In this document: positions 25,744 to 34,451 of the stretch, one piece after another
How the letters are laid out: the number at the start of each line of letters is the position of its first letter
Numbering within the stretch: the stretch's first letter is position 1
Source: Chryseobacterium daecheongense
GTDB lineage: Bacteria; Bacteroidota; Bacteroidia; Flavobacteriales; Weeksellaceae
DNA: 64,000 nt
Reading direction: 5' to 3'
NCBI RefSeq assembly: GCF_003729955.1
Contig: NZ_RJTX01000004.1
Coordinates: 310,001 to 374,000 of the forward strand
Program-made: the position numbers and the translations under genes
Notes under the pieces: model-generated
Database searches by the model: none
What the model saw: the letters and a program-made list of their open reading frames with translations, nothing else
What the model was told of the DNA's origin: nothing

Positions 25744-26220
25744 TTGAGAATCGAAATATACACCGATGGTGCTTGCAGCGGAAATCCGGGAAAAGGCGGA
25801 TATGGAATTCTCATGCGCGTTCCTGAAAAAAGATACCAGAAAACTTTTTCAAAAGGTTTCAGGAAAACCACCAATAACAGAATGGAGCTTCTGGCTGTAA
25901 TTACAGCTCTGGAAAAATTAAAATCCACGGAAAATGACATTCATATTTTCACAGACAGCAAGTATGTGTCTGATGCTATCAATCAGAATTGGATTGCAGG
26001 CTGGATTAAGAGAGGATGGAAAAACGTGAAAAATCCGGACTTATGGCAAAAATTTGTCCCCCTTTATCAGAAGCATAACCCCAAAATGCATTGGATAAAA
26101 GGCCACGCTGGACATCCTGAAAATGAACTTTGCGACAGGCTTGCCGTAGCTGCCGCTGCATCTCCGGATCTGGAGGTAGATATTTATTTTGAAAATTTAG
26201 AGAACAATTCTCTTTTTTAA
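25744..26220 (+). CDS. rnhA: Ribonuclease HI
   Basis: The enzyme cuts the RNA strand of RNA-DNA hybrids. The 158-residue protein keeps the catalytic acids Asp8 (YTDGACSGNPG), Glu48 (NNRMELLAV), Asp71 (FTDSKYV) and Asp131, plus His121 in KGHAGHPENELCD. The start must be TTG at 25744: a stop lies in frame at 25738-25740 and the conserved N-terminus begins right at the TTG. A non-ATG start suggests moderate translation. It follows dnaB by 28 bases with no terminator between, so they are likely co-transcribed. Confidence 0.95.
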   Translation: MRIEIYTDGACSGNPGKGGYGILMRVPEKRYQKTFSKGFRKTTNNRMELLAVITALEKLKSTENDIHIFTDSKYVSDAINQNWIAGWIKRGWKNVKNPDLWQKFVPLYQKHNPKMHWIKGHAGHPENELCDRLAVAAAASPDLEVDIYFENLENNSLF

Positions 26221-26379
26221 AAATTTCACATACCAATACCCTACTTTCATTTAAAATTCTTCTAATATTTTTGCATTTTATTATCAAATTTTGTCATTTT
26301 TAACACTATTAACATTAAATACACATTTATTAATTCGGAATTAATATCTTTACGTGTCTAATTAAAAAGTGTGTATTAA

Positions 26380-28635
26380 ATGAATAAAAAACTACTAGTT
26401 TATTTTACCCTTATTTTACTCTGTTTATCTGGAAAACTTTTATCTCAAACCTATCAACTTACAGGTAACCCTGTAAACACAACAGGTTGGACAATGGTTC
26501 CTTCTGCAAGTGTGAATGGGGACTTCATTCAGCTTACTCCGGATACCAATAACCAATCCGGCTCTATCAGACTGAATGACCCTATCAACTTAAAATATTG
26601 TGATAAGTGGAGAGTGGAATTCGATTTCAGAATGGATTCTAACCAAACTTCCAATGGAGACGGAATTGCATTCTGGTATCTTGCCAACCCTCCTGTTGCA
26701 AGTATATTAGGTTCCGGACTTGGAGTTTCTCAAAATGCTGTGGGTTTTATTGTAGGTTTTGATACTTACAATAATACCACTACTGCTACAATGAGTAAGG
26801 TGCATGTCGCCTACGGACAAGTTCCTAATACAACGGATACCAACAATGTAGAGTTCTTTAATGTTGCGGGAAGTTCATTTCACTCCCCTGATCTGAATAC
26901 CACCCAGCCTTTCCAGGGAACTACTTATAAGCATGTTGAAGTTACCTCTCAGGTTGATCCGGCAGCTCCTACCAACTGGATTGTAAAAATAACAATTGAT
27001 GGTAATGTAATTTGCAACCAGTCTTTCGCACCTTCAGGCACTGCGGCTGCAATGACTGTGGGCTATTTCGGCTTTTCAGCTTCTACAGGTGGCGCAAGGT
27101 CAAGACATTCTATCAAAAATGTGAAGATCTACACGGATAAAGTTCCTATCCTTCAGAACTCTGTTACTCAATCTGTTTGTCCTAATCCTACAACAGGATA
27201 TGGTACCGTAAATCTTACTGCTTATAATTCACAGTTTGTGGCTAACCCTACGAACTATACATTTTCGTATTATGTTTTAGGTAACCCTACTCCTATTGCT
27301 AATCCTACCAACTTCCAGTATAATACCAATACTACGATTTCTGTAAGGATTAAAGATAATTCTTCTCTTTTATGCGACAATGCAGACGGAACAATTGTAC
27401 TATCATTATCGCCATTTGCCGCCAATGATGTTACCTTAACCGCATGTAATAATAACAATGTAGGAACGGCCACTTACAATCTTACTTCCGCAGTGGTAAC
27501 CGGAGTTCCCGGAGTAACAAAGAAATATTATAAAACATTGGCCGATCTTAATGCCGGAACTAATGAAATTCAAAATCCAGCCAGCTACACATCCGCACCG
27601 GGTACAGTATACGTAAAAGTAACGACTCCACAAGGATGTACCGGAAATGCTAAAATTACACTTGCCTTTTATCCATCAGTAGTAGTAACTGAAGCAACAC
27701 TGCGTTCTTGTTTTATAGAATCAAACCCAACAACTGCTTCATTTAATTTAACAACAGCAAATGTAACAGCACAAGCAGGAGTTATTAAAAAGTATTATCC
27801 AACATTAGCCGACGCGGTGAGTGGAACCAATGAAATCATCAATTCATCGATCTATGTTTCTACCAGCACAGCTGTATACGTAAGAGTAATTGATGCGAAC
27901 GGATGTTATATGATTGCCAAGATCAACCTTATTGTTCTTCCACCTGTGTTTTCTTCTGTTTTAAAAGATAAGATCATCTGTATAGACGACAAAACGACAT
28001 TGGATGCAGGTCCTGGTTTTGATGGTTATGAATGGAGCACAGGAGCCACCACACAATCTATTTCCAATGTTCCTGTAGGGCTATATTGGGTAAAACTGAA
28101 AACAGGAACTTGTATTACAACCCAGCTTGTAAAGGTAAACCCTTCCAATCAGCCTGTCATTTCAAGCATTGATGTAGTGAACAGTTCAATTACCGTGAAT
28201 GTAAAAGGAGGAACACCTGCTTATCACTATTCTTTAGATGGAATCACTTGGCAGGATTCTAATGTATTCAACGGACTTTCAAGAGGAGATCATAAGGTGT
28301 ACGTAAAAGACTCGTATGATTGTGAACCCATTGATGTAACTATTACCGTTCCTAATTTAATCAATGCTATTACACCTAACGGAGATAATGTAAATGATTT
28401 TATTGATTACTCTGCTTTAGCTTATAAAAAGAACTTAACATTTGTGGTATATGACAGATATGGCAATAAACTTTATGAAGCAGATAAGATCAGAAATTTC
28501 AAATGGGATGGAACTGCTTTTGGCAAAAAAATATTGACCGGAACTTACTGGTACACCATTTCCTGGAATGAAAATGACAAAAACAATACCCCTACACAAT
28601 ATACGGGTTGGGTATTGGTAAAAAATAGAGAATAA
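26380..28635 (+). CDS. T9SS type B secreted lectin-like protein 3 (B-beta)
   Basis: A 751-residue secreted protein. The signal peptide (1-23) is followed by an L-type (legume-like) lectin domain (about 24-255) with WRVEFDFRMD, GDGIAFWYLANPP and VGFIVGFDTYNN, which suggests carbohydrate binding. Two Ig-like repeats follow (TACNNNNVGTATYNL and TEATLRSCFI), then a linker and the type B T9SS domain (about 661-751). The lectin half is shared with gene 4 and the C-terminal half with gene 2. TATCTTTA, a weak -7 box, lies about 30 bases upstream. The sugar target is unknown. Confidence 0.88.
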   Translation: MNKKLLVYFTLILLCLSGKLLSQTYQLTGNPVNTTGWTMVPSASVNGDFIQLTPDTNNQSGSIRLNDPINLKYCDKWRVEFDFRMDSNQTSNGDGIAFWYLANPPVASILGSGLGVSQNAVGFIVGFDTYNNTTTATMSKVHVAYGQVPNTTDTNNVEFFNVAGSSFHSPDLNTTQPFQGTTYKHVEVTSQVDPAAPTNWIVKITIDGNVICNQSFAPSGTAAAMTVGYFGFSASTGGARSRHSIKNVKIYTDKVPILQNSVTQSVCPNPTTGYGTVNLTAYNSQFVANPTNYTFSYYVLGNPTPIANPTNFQYNTNTTISVRIKDNSSLLCDNADGTIVLSLSPFAANDVTLTACNNNNVGTATYNLTSAVVTGVPGVTKKYYKTLADLNAGTNEIQNPASYTSAPGTVYVKVTTPQGCTGNAKITLAFYPSVVVTEATLRSCFIESNPTTASFNLTTANVTAQAGVIKKYYPTLADAVSGTNEIINSSIYVSTSTAVYVRVIDANGCYMIAKINLIVLPPVFSSVLKDKIICIDDKTTLDAGPGFDGYEWSTGATTQSISNVPVGLYWVKLKTGTCITTQLVKVNPSNQPVISSIDVVNSSITVNVKGGTPAYHYSLDGITWQDSNVFNGLSRGDHKVYVKDSYDCEPIDVTITVPNLINAITPNGDNVNDFIDYSALAYKKNLTFVVYDRYGNKLYEADKIRNFKWDGTAFGKKILTGTYWYTISWNENDKNNTPTQYTGWVLVKNRE

Positions 28636-28644
28636 TTATGTCTG

Positions 28645-28670
28645 AAAATCACTCATTGGAGTGATTTTTA
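28645..28670 (+). terminator. Terminator of adhesin gene 3
   Basis: AAAATCACTC (28645-28654) pairs with GAGTGATTTT (28659-28668), followed by T-rich DNA. Confidence 0.85.
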
Positions 28671-28757
28671 TTATTTTTTTGATAATTCATAATATATACT
28701 CAAAACATTACGATGTATATCATTTTTTAAAAATTAACAATATCCAATCCACGTACA

Positions 28758-31016
28758 ATGAGAAAACTTCTATACTCTTATTTCTTAATCATATTATTAG
28801 GGGTATCCGGAAATGGATTCGCCCAGACGTATCAGCTTACAGGAAATCCTGTTGTTACAACAGGTTGGGATTTGGTTTCAAGTGCTGTCGTTAACACTGA
28901 TTTTATTCAACTCACCCAGGATGTCGGAAATCAATATGGTGCTATTAAATTGTCTACTCCTATTAACTTGAAGTATTGTGACAAATGGAAAGTAGAATTT
29001 GATTTCAGGATAGACGGAAACGGTACCACACAATTTGGAAGAGGTGACGGATTTACTTTTTGGTATCTTGCTAATCCACCTACAGGCTTTGTATCCGGTG
29101 GTGGTCTTGGAATTCCTGCCAATGCATCAGGATTGATGGTTGGTTTCGATATTTTCAATAATACTACAGAAGGACAAATGAGCAAGGTCCATCTTTTATA
29201 TGGGACCAATAACTCTCTCAACAATAACATAGAATATAACAATACTGTAGGAAGTACATTCCACTCTCCTGACCTTAATCCTACACAGCCATTTGTAGGA
29301 ACAAACTATAAGCATGTTGAAGTGAATGGACAAACTGATTTAACAAATCCTACCAACTGGATCATATCTATAAAAATTGATGGTGTACAAATCGTTAACC
29401 AGTCATTTGCTCCGTCAGGCGGTGCGATAGGAATGACTCAAGGATATTTCGGTTTTTCTGCAGCTACAGGAGGAGCCAGTGCAAGACATTCCATCAAAAA
29501 TGCTAAGATCTATATAGATAAAGTTCCTATTTTACAGAATACCATTACTCCTTTCGTATGCGTAAACCCGGCTACAGGAAACGGAACCGTGGATTTAACT
29601 TCGTTCAATTCTCAATTTGTAAACAATCCTGGAAATTATATTTTCACTTATTACGTATTGGGTAATTCTACTCCGATTGCGAATCCAACCAGTTTTCAAT
29701 ATACCGGGAACACAACCATTACGGTAGTAGTTAAAGACCCTTCATCCACTTTATGTGATAATGGAGATGGAGTCATTCAGCTTAACCCAACTCCTTTTGC
29801 AGCAGATGATGCTACTTTATCGGGATGTAATAATAATAATGCCGGTGTCGCTATATTTGATCTGACCACTGCCGCAGTAACTAATATCCCGGGGGTAACT
29901 AAAGCATTCTATCCTACTTTATTTGATCTTAATAATGGAACGAATCAAATCACAAACCCTACAGCTTATCCTTCTGCTGCAGGATCCGTATTTGTAAAAG
30001 TGACCACTCCACAAGGCTGTGTGGATGTTGCCCAGATTACTTTGAATATTCTTCCTGTTGTTGTAGTAAATGATGCTACTTTAAGAACATGTTTCATTGA
30101 GTCTAATCCTTCATTGGGATCTTTCAACCTTACCGTAGCTACAGTAACTTCTCAGGGAGGAACCAAGAAATATTATCCATCTTTAACTGATGCGCTTAAC
30201 GGAACCAATGAAATTTCAAATCCGACCAATTATATCGCTCCTAACGGAGTAGTTTATATAAAAGTGACAGACGCCAATGGTTGTTTTGCCGTAGCTAAAG
30301 TAACTCTTATCGTACTTCCGCCAGTATATTCTTCTGTTCTGCAAGATAAGATCATCTGTATGGAAGATAAAACCACACTAGATGCAGGACCAGGTTTTGC
30401 TTCGTACCTTTGGAGTACAGGAGCTACTACACAAACCGTTTCAGGCGTAGGTGTAGGTACTTACTGGGTGAAATTAAAAACAGGAGACTGTATTACTACT
30501 CAGAATGTAAAAGTATATCCTGCTGAACAGCCAGTTGTTACTTATATTGATATTTCAAGCAGTACAATTACTGTAAATGTCATTGGTGGAACTCCTCCTT
30601 ATCAATATTCTCTGGATAATGTAAACTGGCAGGACTCCAATATTTTTAATAACATTTCCCGAGGAGACCATACCGTATATGTAAAAGATGCTTACGATTG
30701 TGAACCTATAGATATTGATATTACAGTTCCTAATTTGATCAATGTTATTACACCAAACGGAGACGGAGTGAATGACGCTATTGATTATTCTTCATTAGCG
30801 AACAAACAAAATCTGGAATTCAGTATTTTCGACAGATATGGGTACAAAATCCATCAGGGTGATAAAACCAACAAATACAGATGGGATGGAACTACTTCTG
30901 CCGGAAGAAAAGTTCCTACCGGAAACTATTGGTATTCCGTAACATGGAATGAAAATGATAAACATAACACTCCATTTAAATTTTCAGGTTGGATTATGGT
31001 GAAAAACAGAGAATAA
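28758..31016 (+). CDS. T9SS type B secreted lectin-like protein 4 (B-alpha)
   Basis: A 752-residue paralogue of gene 3: signal peptide, L-type lectin domain (about 24-255; GDGFTFWYLANPP, SGLMVGFDIFNN), two Ig-like repeats (SGCNNNNAGVAIF and NDATLRTCFI) and a type B T9SS domain (about 661-752). Its C-terminal half, from about VVVVNDATLR, matches gene 1 far better than its neighbour gene 3, down to a 77-bp identical DNA stretch and the ending KHNTPFKFSGWIMVKNRE. It has its own terminator; no exact -7 box is seen. Confidence 0.88.
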   Translation: MRKLLYSYFLIILLGVSGNGFAQTYQLTGNPVVTTGWDLVSSAVVNTDFIQLTQDVGNQYGAIKLSTPINLKYCDKWKVEFDFRIDGNGTTQFGRGDGFTFWYLANPPTGFVSGGGLGIPANASGLMVGFDIFNNTTEGQMSKVHLLYGTNNSLNNNIEYNNTVGSTFHSPDLNPTQPFVGTNYKHVEVNGQTDLTNPTNWIISIKIDGVQIVNQSFAPSGGAIGMTQGYFGFSAATGGASARHSIKNAKIYIDKVPILQNTITPFVCVNPATGNGTVDLTSFNSQFVNNPGNYIFTYYVLGNSTPIANPTSFQYTGNTTITVVVKDPSSTLCDNGDGVIQLNPTPFAADDATLSGCNNNNAGVAIFDLTTAAVTNIPGVTKAFYPTLFDLNNGTNQITNPTAYPSAAGSVFVKVTTPQGCVDVAQITLNILPVVVVNDATLRTCFIESNPSLGSFNLTVATVTSQGGTKKYYPSLTDALNGTNEISNPTNYIAPNGVVYIKVTDANGCFAVAKVTLIVLPPVYSSVLQDKIICMEDKTTLDAGPGFASYLWSTGATTQTVSGVGVGTYWVKLKTGDCITTQNVKVYPAEQPVVTYIDISSSTITVNVIGGTPPYQYSLDNVNWQDSNIFNNISRGDHTVYVKDAYDCEPIDIDITVPNLINVITPNGDGVNDAIDYSSLANKQNLEFSIFDRYGYKIHQGDKTNKYRWDGTTSAGRKVPTGNYWYSVTWNENDKHNTPFKFSGWIMVKNRE
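30375..30451 (+). repeat. 77-bp perfect repeat, copy 2
   Basis: Identical to 21166-21242 about 9.2 kb away, in direct orientation. dnaB and rnhA lie between the copies. Confidence 0.93.
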
Positions 31017-31035
31017 CCTTCAACCATTCTATATA

Positions 31036-31070
31036 AAAACTCCACTTCAAAATTGAAGTGGAGTTTTTTT
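31036..31070 (+). terminator. Terminator of adhesin gene 4
   Basis: A 12-bp stem, AACTCCACTTCA with TGAAGTGGAGTT, is followed by a run of T. Confidence 0.93.
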
Positions 31071-31128
31071 TACGATATATCAAGGCAATATATTTACCTT
31101 GAAAACCTATTTATTCACATTCAATTCC

Positions 31129-31136
31129 TAAATTTG
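31129..31136 (+). promoter_or_regulatory. -7 box of the nitroreductase gene, leaderless position
   Basis: TAAATTTG ends 4 bases before ATG 31141. Confidence 0.55.
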
Positions 31137-31140
31137 TTCT

Positions 31141-31767
31141 ATGAATTATTTGGAAGCTTTAAGCAGAAGATATTCTGTAAAGAAATTTAATAAAGAAATT
31201 ATTCCTCAGGAAACCTTACATAATATTCTTGAGTCCGGTAAGCTTGCCGCAAGCTCAATGGGACTACAGCCTTATAAGATTGTAGTGGTTGAAAGTGAGG
31301 AAATGAAGCAGAAATTAATTCCGGCATTTTACAATCCTTCCCAAATTTCCACGTGTTCACATCTTATTGTTATTATTTCAAAAAAAATAATTGAAGAACA
31401 TTATATCCGTGGCTATTTCAATCATATTTCTGAAGTGAGAGAGGTTTCACTGGAATCCCTTGATCTTTTTAAAAACAGCATTAATCAGCATATTAATCAA
31501 AAAACGAATGACGAGATTTTCAACTGGGCAGAAAAACAATCTTATATTGTATTGGCAAATTTAATGTATGCCGCGGCCATTGAAAATATTGATACCTGCC
31601 CGATGGAAGGATTCCGGCAAGAGGTAATAGAAGAGCTATTGAATATCAATCCTGAGACAGAAAAAGTAACCGTAACTCTTGCGTTAGGATACCGTTCTGA
31701 GGAAGATCATTTTCAGCATATGAAAAAAGTGAGAAAACCCAATGAAAAATTGTTTAAATTTATTTAA
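31141..31767 (+). CDS. NAD(P)H-dependent FMN nitroreductase family protein
   Basis: A 208-residue member of the nitroreductase fold, which uses FMN and NAD(P)H to reduce quinones or nitro compounds. The N-terminus NYLEALSRRYSVKKF carries the conserved Arg residues that bind the FMN phosphate. ASSMGLQPYKIVVV is the second FMN segment, and CPMEGFRQEVI and LALGYRSEEDHF near the end match NfsB-type enzymes. There is no signal peptide. It sits just before nadB but an imperfect palindrome separates them; whether they share a transcript is unclear. Confidence 0.88.
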   Translation: MNYLEALSRRYSVKKFNKEIIPQETLHNILESGKLAASSMGLQPYKIVVVESEEMKQKLIPAFYNPSQISTCSHLIVIISKKIIEEHYIRGYFNHISEVREVSLESLDLFKNSINQHINQKTNDEIFNWAEKQSYIVLANLMYAAAIENIDTCPMEGFRQEVIEELLNINPETEKVTVTLALGYRSEEDHFQHMKKVRKPNEKLFKFI

Positions 31768-31770
31768 TTA

Positions 31771-31790
31771 TTTTAGACAATTGTCTTAAA
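31771..31790. promoter_or_regulatory. Imperfect 20-bp palindrome upstream of nadB
   Basis: The core AGACAATTGTCT (31775-31786) is a perfect 12-bp palindrome; three of the four flanking base pairs on each side also match. It sits 13 bases before the nadB ATG and lacks a T tract, so it looks more like an operator than a terminator. Confidence 0.4.
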
Positions 31791-31798
31791 GCAAGCAT

Positions 31799-33370
31799 AT
31801 GATAAAAGCGGATGTATTGGTAATTGGTTCCGGAATATCGGGACTTTCTTATGCCATAAAAGTTTCTGAACAATTTCCTGAAGCCAAAATAATTATCGTA
31901 ACTAAATCAGACGAAGACGAAAGCAATACCAAATATGCACAGGGAGGCTTGGCTGTCGTTACGGATTTCAAAAAAGATAATTTTGATAAACATATTGAAG
32001 ACACCATGCGTGCCGGTGACGGCGAAAACAAACGCGATGTAGTAGAAATGGTGGTGAAAGAAGCCCCTGCAAGATTTAATGAAATCGTAGAATGGGGTGC
32101 CAATTTTGATATGAAAAACGGCCAGTTCGCTTTAGGAAGAGAAGGCGGCCATACCGAAAACAGAATTGTTCATCATAAGGACATCACAGGGTTTGAGATT
32201 GAAAGAGCGCTTTTAGAAACTGCCAAAAACAGTCCCAACATAGAAATCCTGGATCATCATTATGTGATTGACATTATTACTCAACACCACGTTCCGGGAA
32301 AAGAACTGAATGAAGGGGATATTCACTGCTATGGAGCATACATTCTGGATGAAAAATCCAAAACCATCAAAAAAATTACAGCAAAAATAACATTGGTAGC
32401 CACCGGAGGAGCCGGTCATGTTTATAAGAACACCACTAACCCAACCATTGCTACCGGAGACGGAATTGCTTTTGTTGCCCGTGCCAAAGGTAAGGTTTCC
32501 AATATGCAGTACTACCAGTTCCATCCTACCGCTTTATATAGTAAAATAGATGGAATGCTGTTTTTAATTTCCGAAGCTGTCCGTGGTGACGGAGCTAAAT
32601 TAAGAACCAAAAGAGGCGAAAAGTTCATGCATAAATATGATGAACGTGAAGAGCTGGCTTCAAGAGATATTGTAGCAAGAGCCATTGACAATGAAATGAA
32701 GATCACCGGTGATGAATACGTAGGCTTGGATTGCCGTGAAATGAATCACGATAAGTTTTTAGAACATTTCCCTAATATTTATAAGAAATGTAAGGATGAA
32801 GGTATTGATCCTTTCACGCAATTGATTCCCGTTGTTCCGGCTTGCCATTATTTAATGGGTGGTATTGAAATTGATAAAGACGGACAATCTTCTATCAGAA
32901 ATCTTTTTGCTGTAGGAGAATGTACCAATTCCGGACTACATGGGGCCAACAGACTAGCGTCCAATTCCTTGTTGGAAGGCTTAGTTTTCGGACACAACGC
33001 TGCCATGAAAACCATTGAATTATTGAAAGAAAACAATTTCAATTTTGAGGATTTAAAGGCTGTTCCCGAATGGGATGAAGAAGGCATGAAAATCATGGAT
33101 GAAATGGTGATCATCAGCTACCTTAGAAAACAGCTTCAGGAAATGATGAGTGACCTTGTAGGAATTGTAAGAAGTAACCGACGTTTAAAAATGGCTTTGC
33201 AAAAGCACCAGGAAATTGCGGCGGCTGTTGATGAAATTTACCACTACTCCATTCTTTCCCCGCAATTATCAGAATTAAGAAATTTAACCACTGTAGCTCA
33301 CCTTATCATTACCCAATCTATGGAAATGAAAGAAAACAAGGGAGCATTTTACAATAAAGATTTAGCCTAA
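31799..33370 (+). CDS. nadB: L-aspartate oxidase
   Basis: This FAD enzyme oxidises L-aspartate to iminoaspartate, the first step of de novo NAD synthesis. The 523-residue protein begins with the Rossmann motif GSGISGLSYA (about 9-18). It carries the family segments SNTKYAQGGLAVV, LGREGGHTENRIVHHKD, QYYQFHPTALY and GLHGANRLASNSLLEGLVFG, which separate it from succinate dehydrogenase flavoproteins of the same fold. Length is normal. nadC follows 12 bases later, so they form an operon; nadA is not in the window. Confidence 0.97.
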   Translation: MIKADVLVIGSGISGLSYAIKVSEQFPEAKIIIVTKSDEDESNTKYAQGGLAVVTDFKKDNFDKHIEDTMRAGDGENKRDVVEMVVKEAPARFNEIVEWGANFDMKNGQFALGREGGHTENRIVHHKDITGFEIERALLETAKNSPNIEILDHHYVIDIITQHHVPGKELNEGDIHCYGAYILDEKSKTIKKITAKITLVATGGAGHVYKNTTNPTIATGDGIAFVARAKGKVSNMQYYQFHPTALYSKIDGMLFLISEAVRGDGAKLRTKRGEKFMHKYDEREELASRDIVARAIDNEMKITGDEYVGLDCREMNHDKFLEHFPNIYKKCKDEGIDPFTQLIPVVPACHYLMGGIEIDKDGQSSIRNLFAVGECTNSGLHGANRLASNSLLEGLVFGHNAAMKTIELLKENNFNFEDLKAVPEWDEEGMKIMDEMVIISYLRKQLQEMMSDLVGIVRSNRRLKMALQKHQEIAAAVDEIYHYSILSPQLSELRNLTTVAHLIITQSMEMKENKGAFYNKDLA

Positions 33371-33382
33371 AAGCACATCCAT

Positions 33383-34243
33383 ATGAAAAGACCAAGCTAC
33401 GTAACTGATAAAGCATTAAAAACGTTCATAAAATCCGCCCTTGAAGAAGATATTCAGGATGGTGATCATTCCACTCTATCCACCATTCCAGGGGATTTAA
33501 AGCAAAGCGCTAAACTTTTAGTAAAACAGAATTGCATTCTTGCCGGTGTGGAATTGGCGGAGATCATTTTCAAAACCTTTGATAAAAATCTGAAAGTTGA
33601 AACCTTTATCAAAGATGGTGAAACAGCAAAAATAGGCGATGTTGCTTTCATTGTTTCTGGTAGCGCAAGATCAATCCTTTCTACAGAAAGACTTGTCCTC
33701 AACTGTATGCAAAGAATGAGTGGAATTGCAACGCTTACTCATGAGTGGGACTCCAGATTGGTGGGAACAAAAACCAAATTATTAGATACGCGCAAAACCA
33801 CACCTAATTTTAGGATATGTGAAAAATGGGCAGTTGCTATAGGAGGCGGAACAAACCACAGATATGGGCTTTATGATATGATCATGCTGAAAGACAATCA
33901 TATCGATTATAACGGAAGCATTACTAATGCCGTGAAAATGGCTAAAGACTATATCAAAAAGAATAAGAAAAAATTAAAAATCGAGGTTGAAACCAGAAAT
34001 CTGGAAGAAGTCCAGGAAGCCATTAAAGCAAAAGCAGACAGGATCATGCTTGATAATATGGATGTGAAAACCATGAAACTCGCTGTAGATATGATCAATG
34101 GTTCTTGTGAATCCGAAGCATCCGGAGGAATTACCAGAGATATGCTCAAAGAAATTGCTTCTACAGGAGTTACCTATATCTCTGCGGGAGCCCTTACTCA
34201 CTCGGCCGAAAACATAGATTTAAGCCTCAAAGCCGTGAAATAG
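33383..34243 (+). CDS. nadC: Nicotinate-nucleotide pyrophosphorylase (quinolinate PRTase)
   Basis: The enzyme joins quinolinate and PRPP to give nicotinate mononucleotide, completing the de novo NAD branch begun by NadB. The 286-residue product has the N-terminal alpha/beta sandwich with EEDIQDGDHST, then the active-site blocks SGIATLTHEW, LLDTRKTTPNFR, GGGTNHRYGLYDMIMLKDNH and the barrel end ASGGITRDML. Key basic residues in DTRKT and the KDNH lysine are present. It lies 12 bases after nadB. No clear terminator is seen. Confidence 0.97.
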   Translation: MKRPSYVTDKALKTFIKSALEEDIQDGDHSTLSTIPGDLKQSAKLLVKQNCILAGVELAEIIFKTFDKNLKVETFIKDGETAKIGDVAFIVSGSARSILSTERLVLNCMQRMSGIATLTHEWDSRLVGTKTKLLDTRKTTPNFRICEKWAVAIGGGTNHRYGLYDMIMLKDNHIDYNGSITNAVKMAKDYIKKNKKKLKIEVETRNLEEVQEAIKAKADRIMLDNMDVKTMKLAVDMINGSCESEASGGITRDMLKEIASTGVTYISAGALTHSAENIDLSLKAVK

Positions 34244-34451
34244 CATTGTATTTTTAACAAAAATGACCCTGTTTTATTAAAAATTAAATAATATGATTTT
34301 TTTCATAAAAATGGCGCCTTTTTTACATAATGCTGAAAATCAACACTTTAAACCTTATTAAGACTGATTAAAAATTAACATTGAGTTAATAATAGTTAAA
34401 ATTTATTTCCCGAATTTTGCATAAAATTTAAATCTAACTATTATAACGATT

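Noticed and set aside
28661..28894. A 77-residue frame overlapping the start of adhesin gene 4
   Set aside because: It runs from terminator sequence into the adhesin signal peptide in another frame; no independent support.
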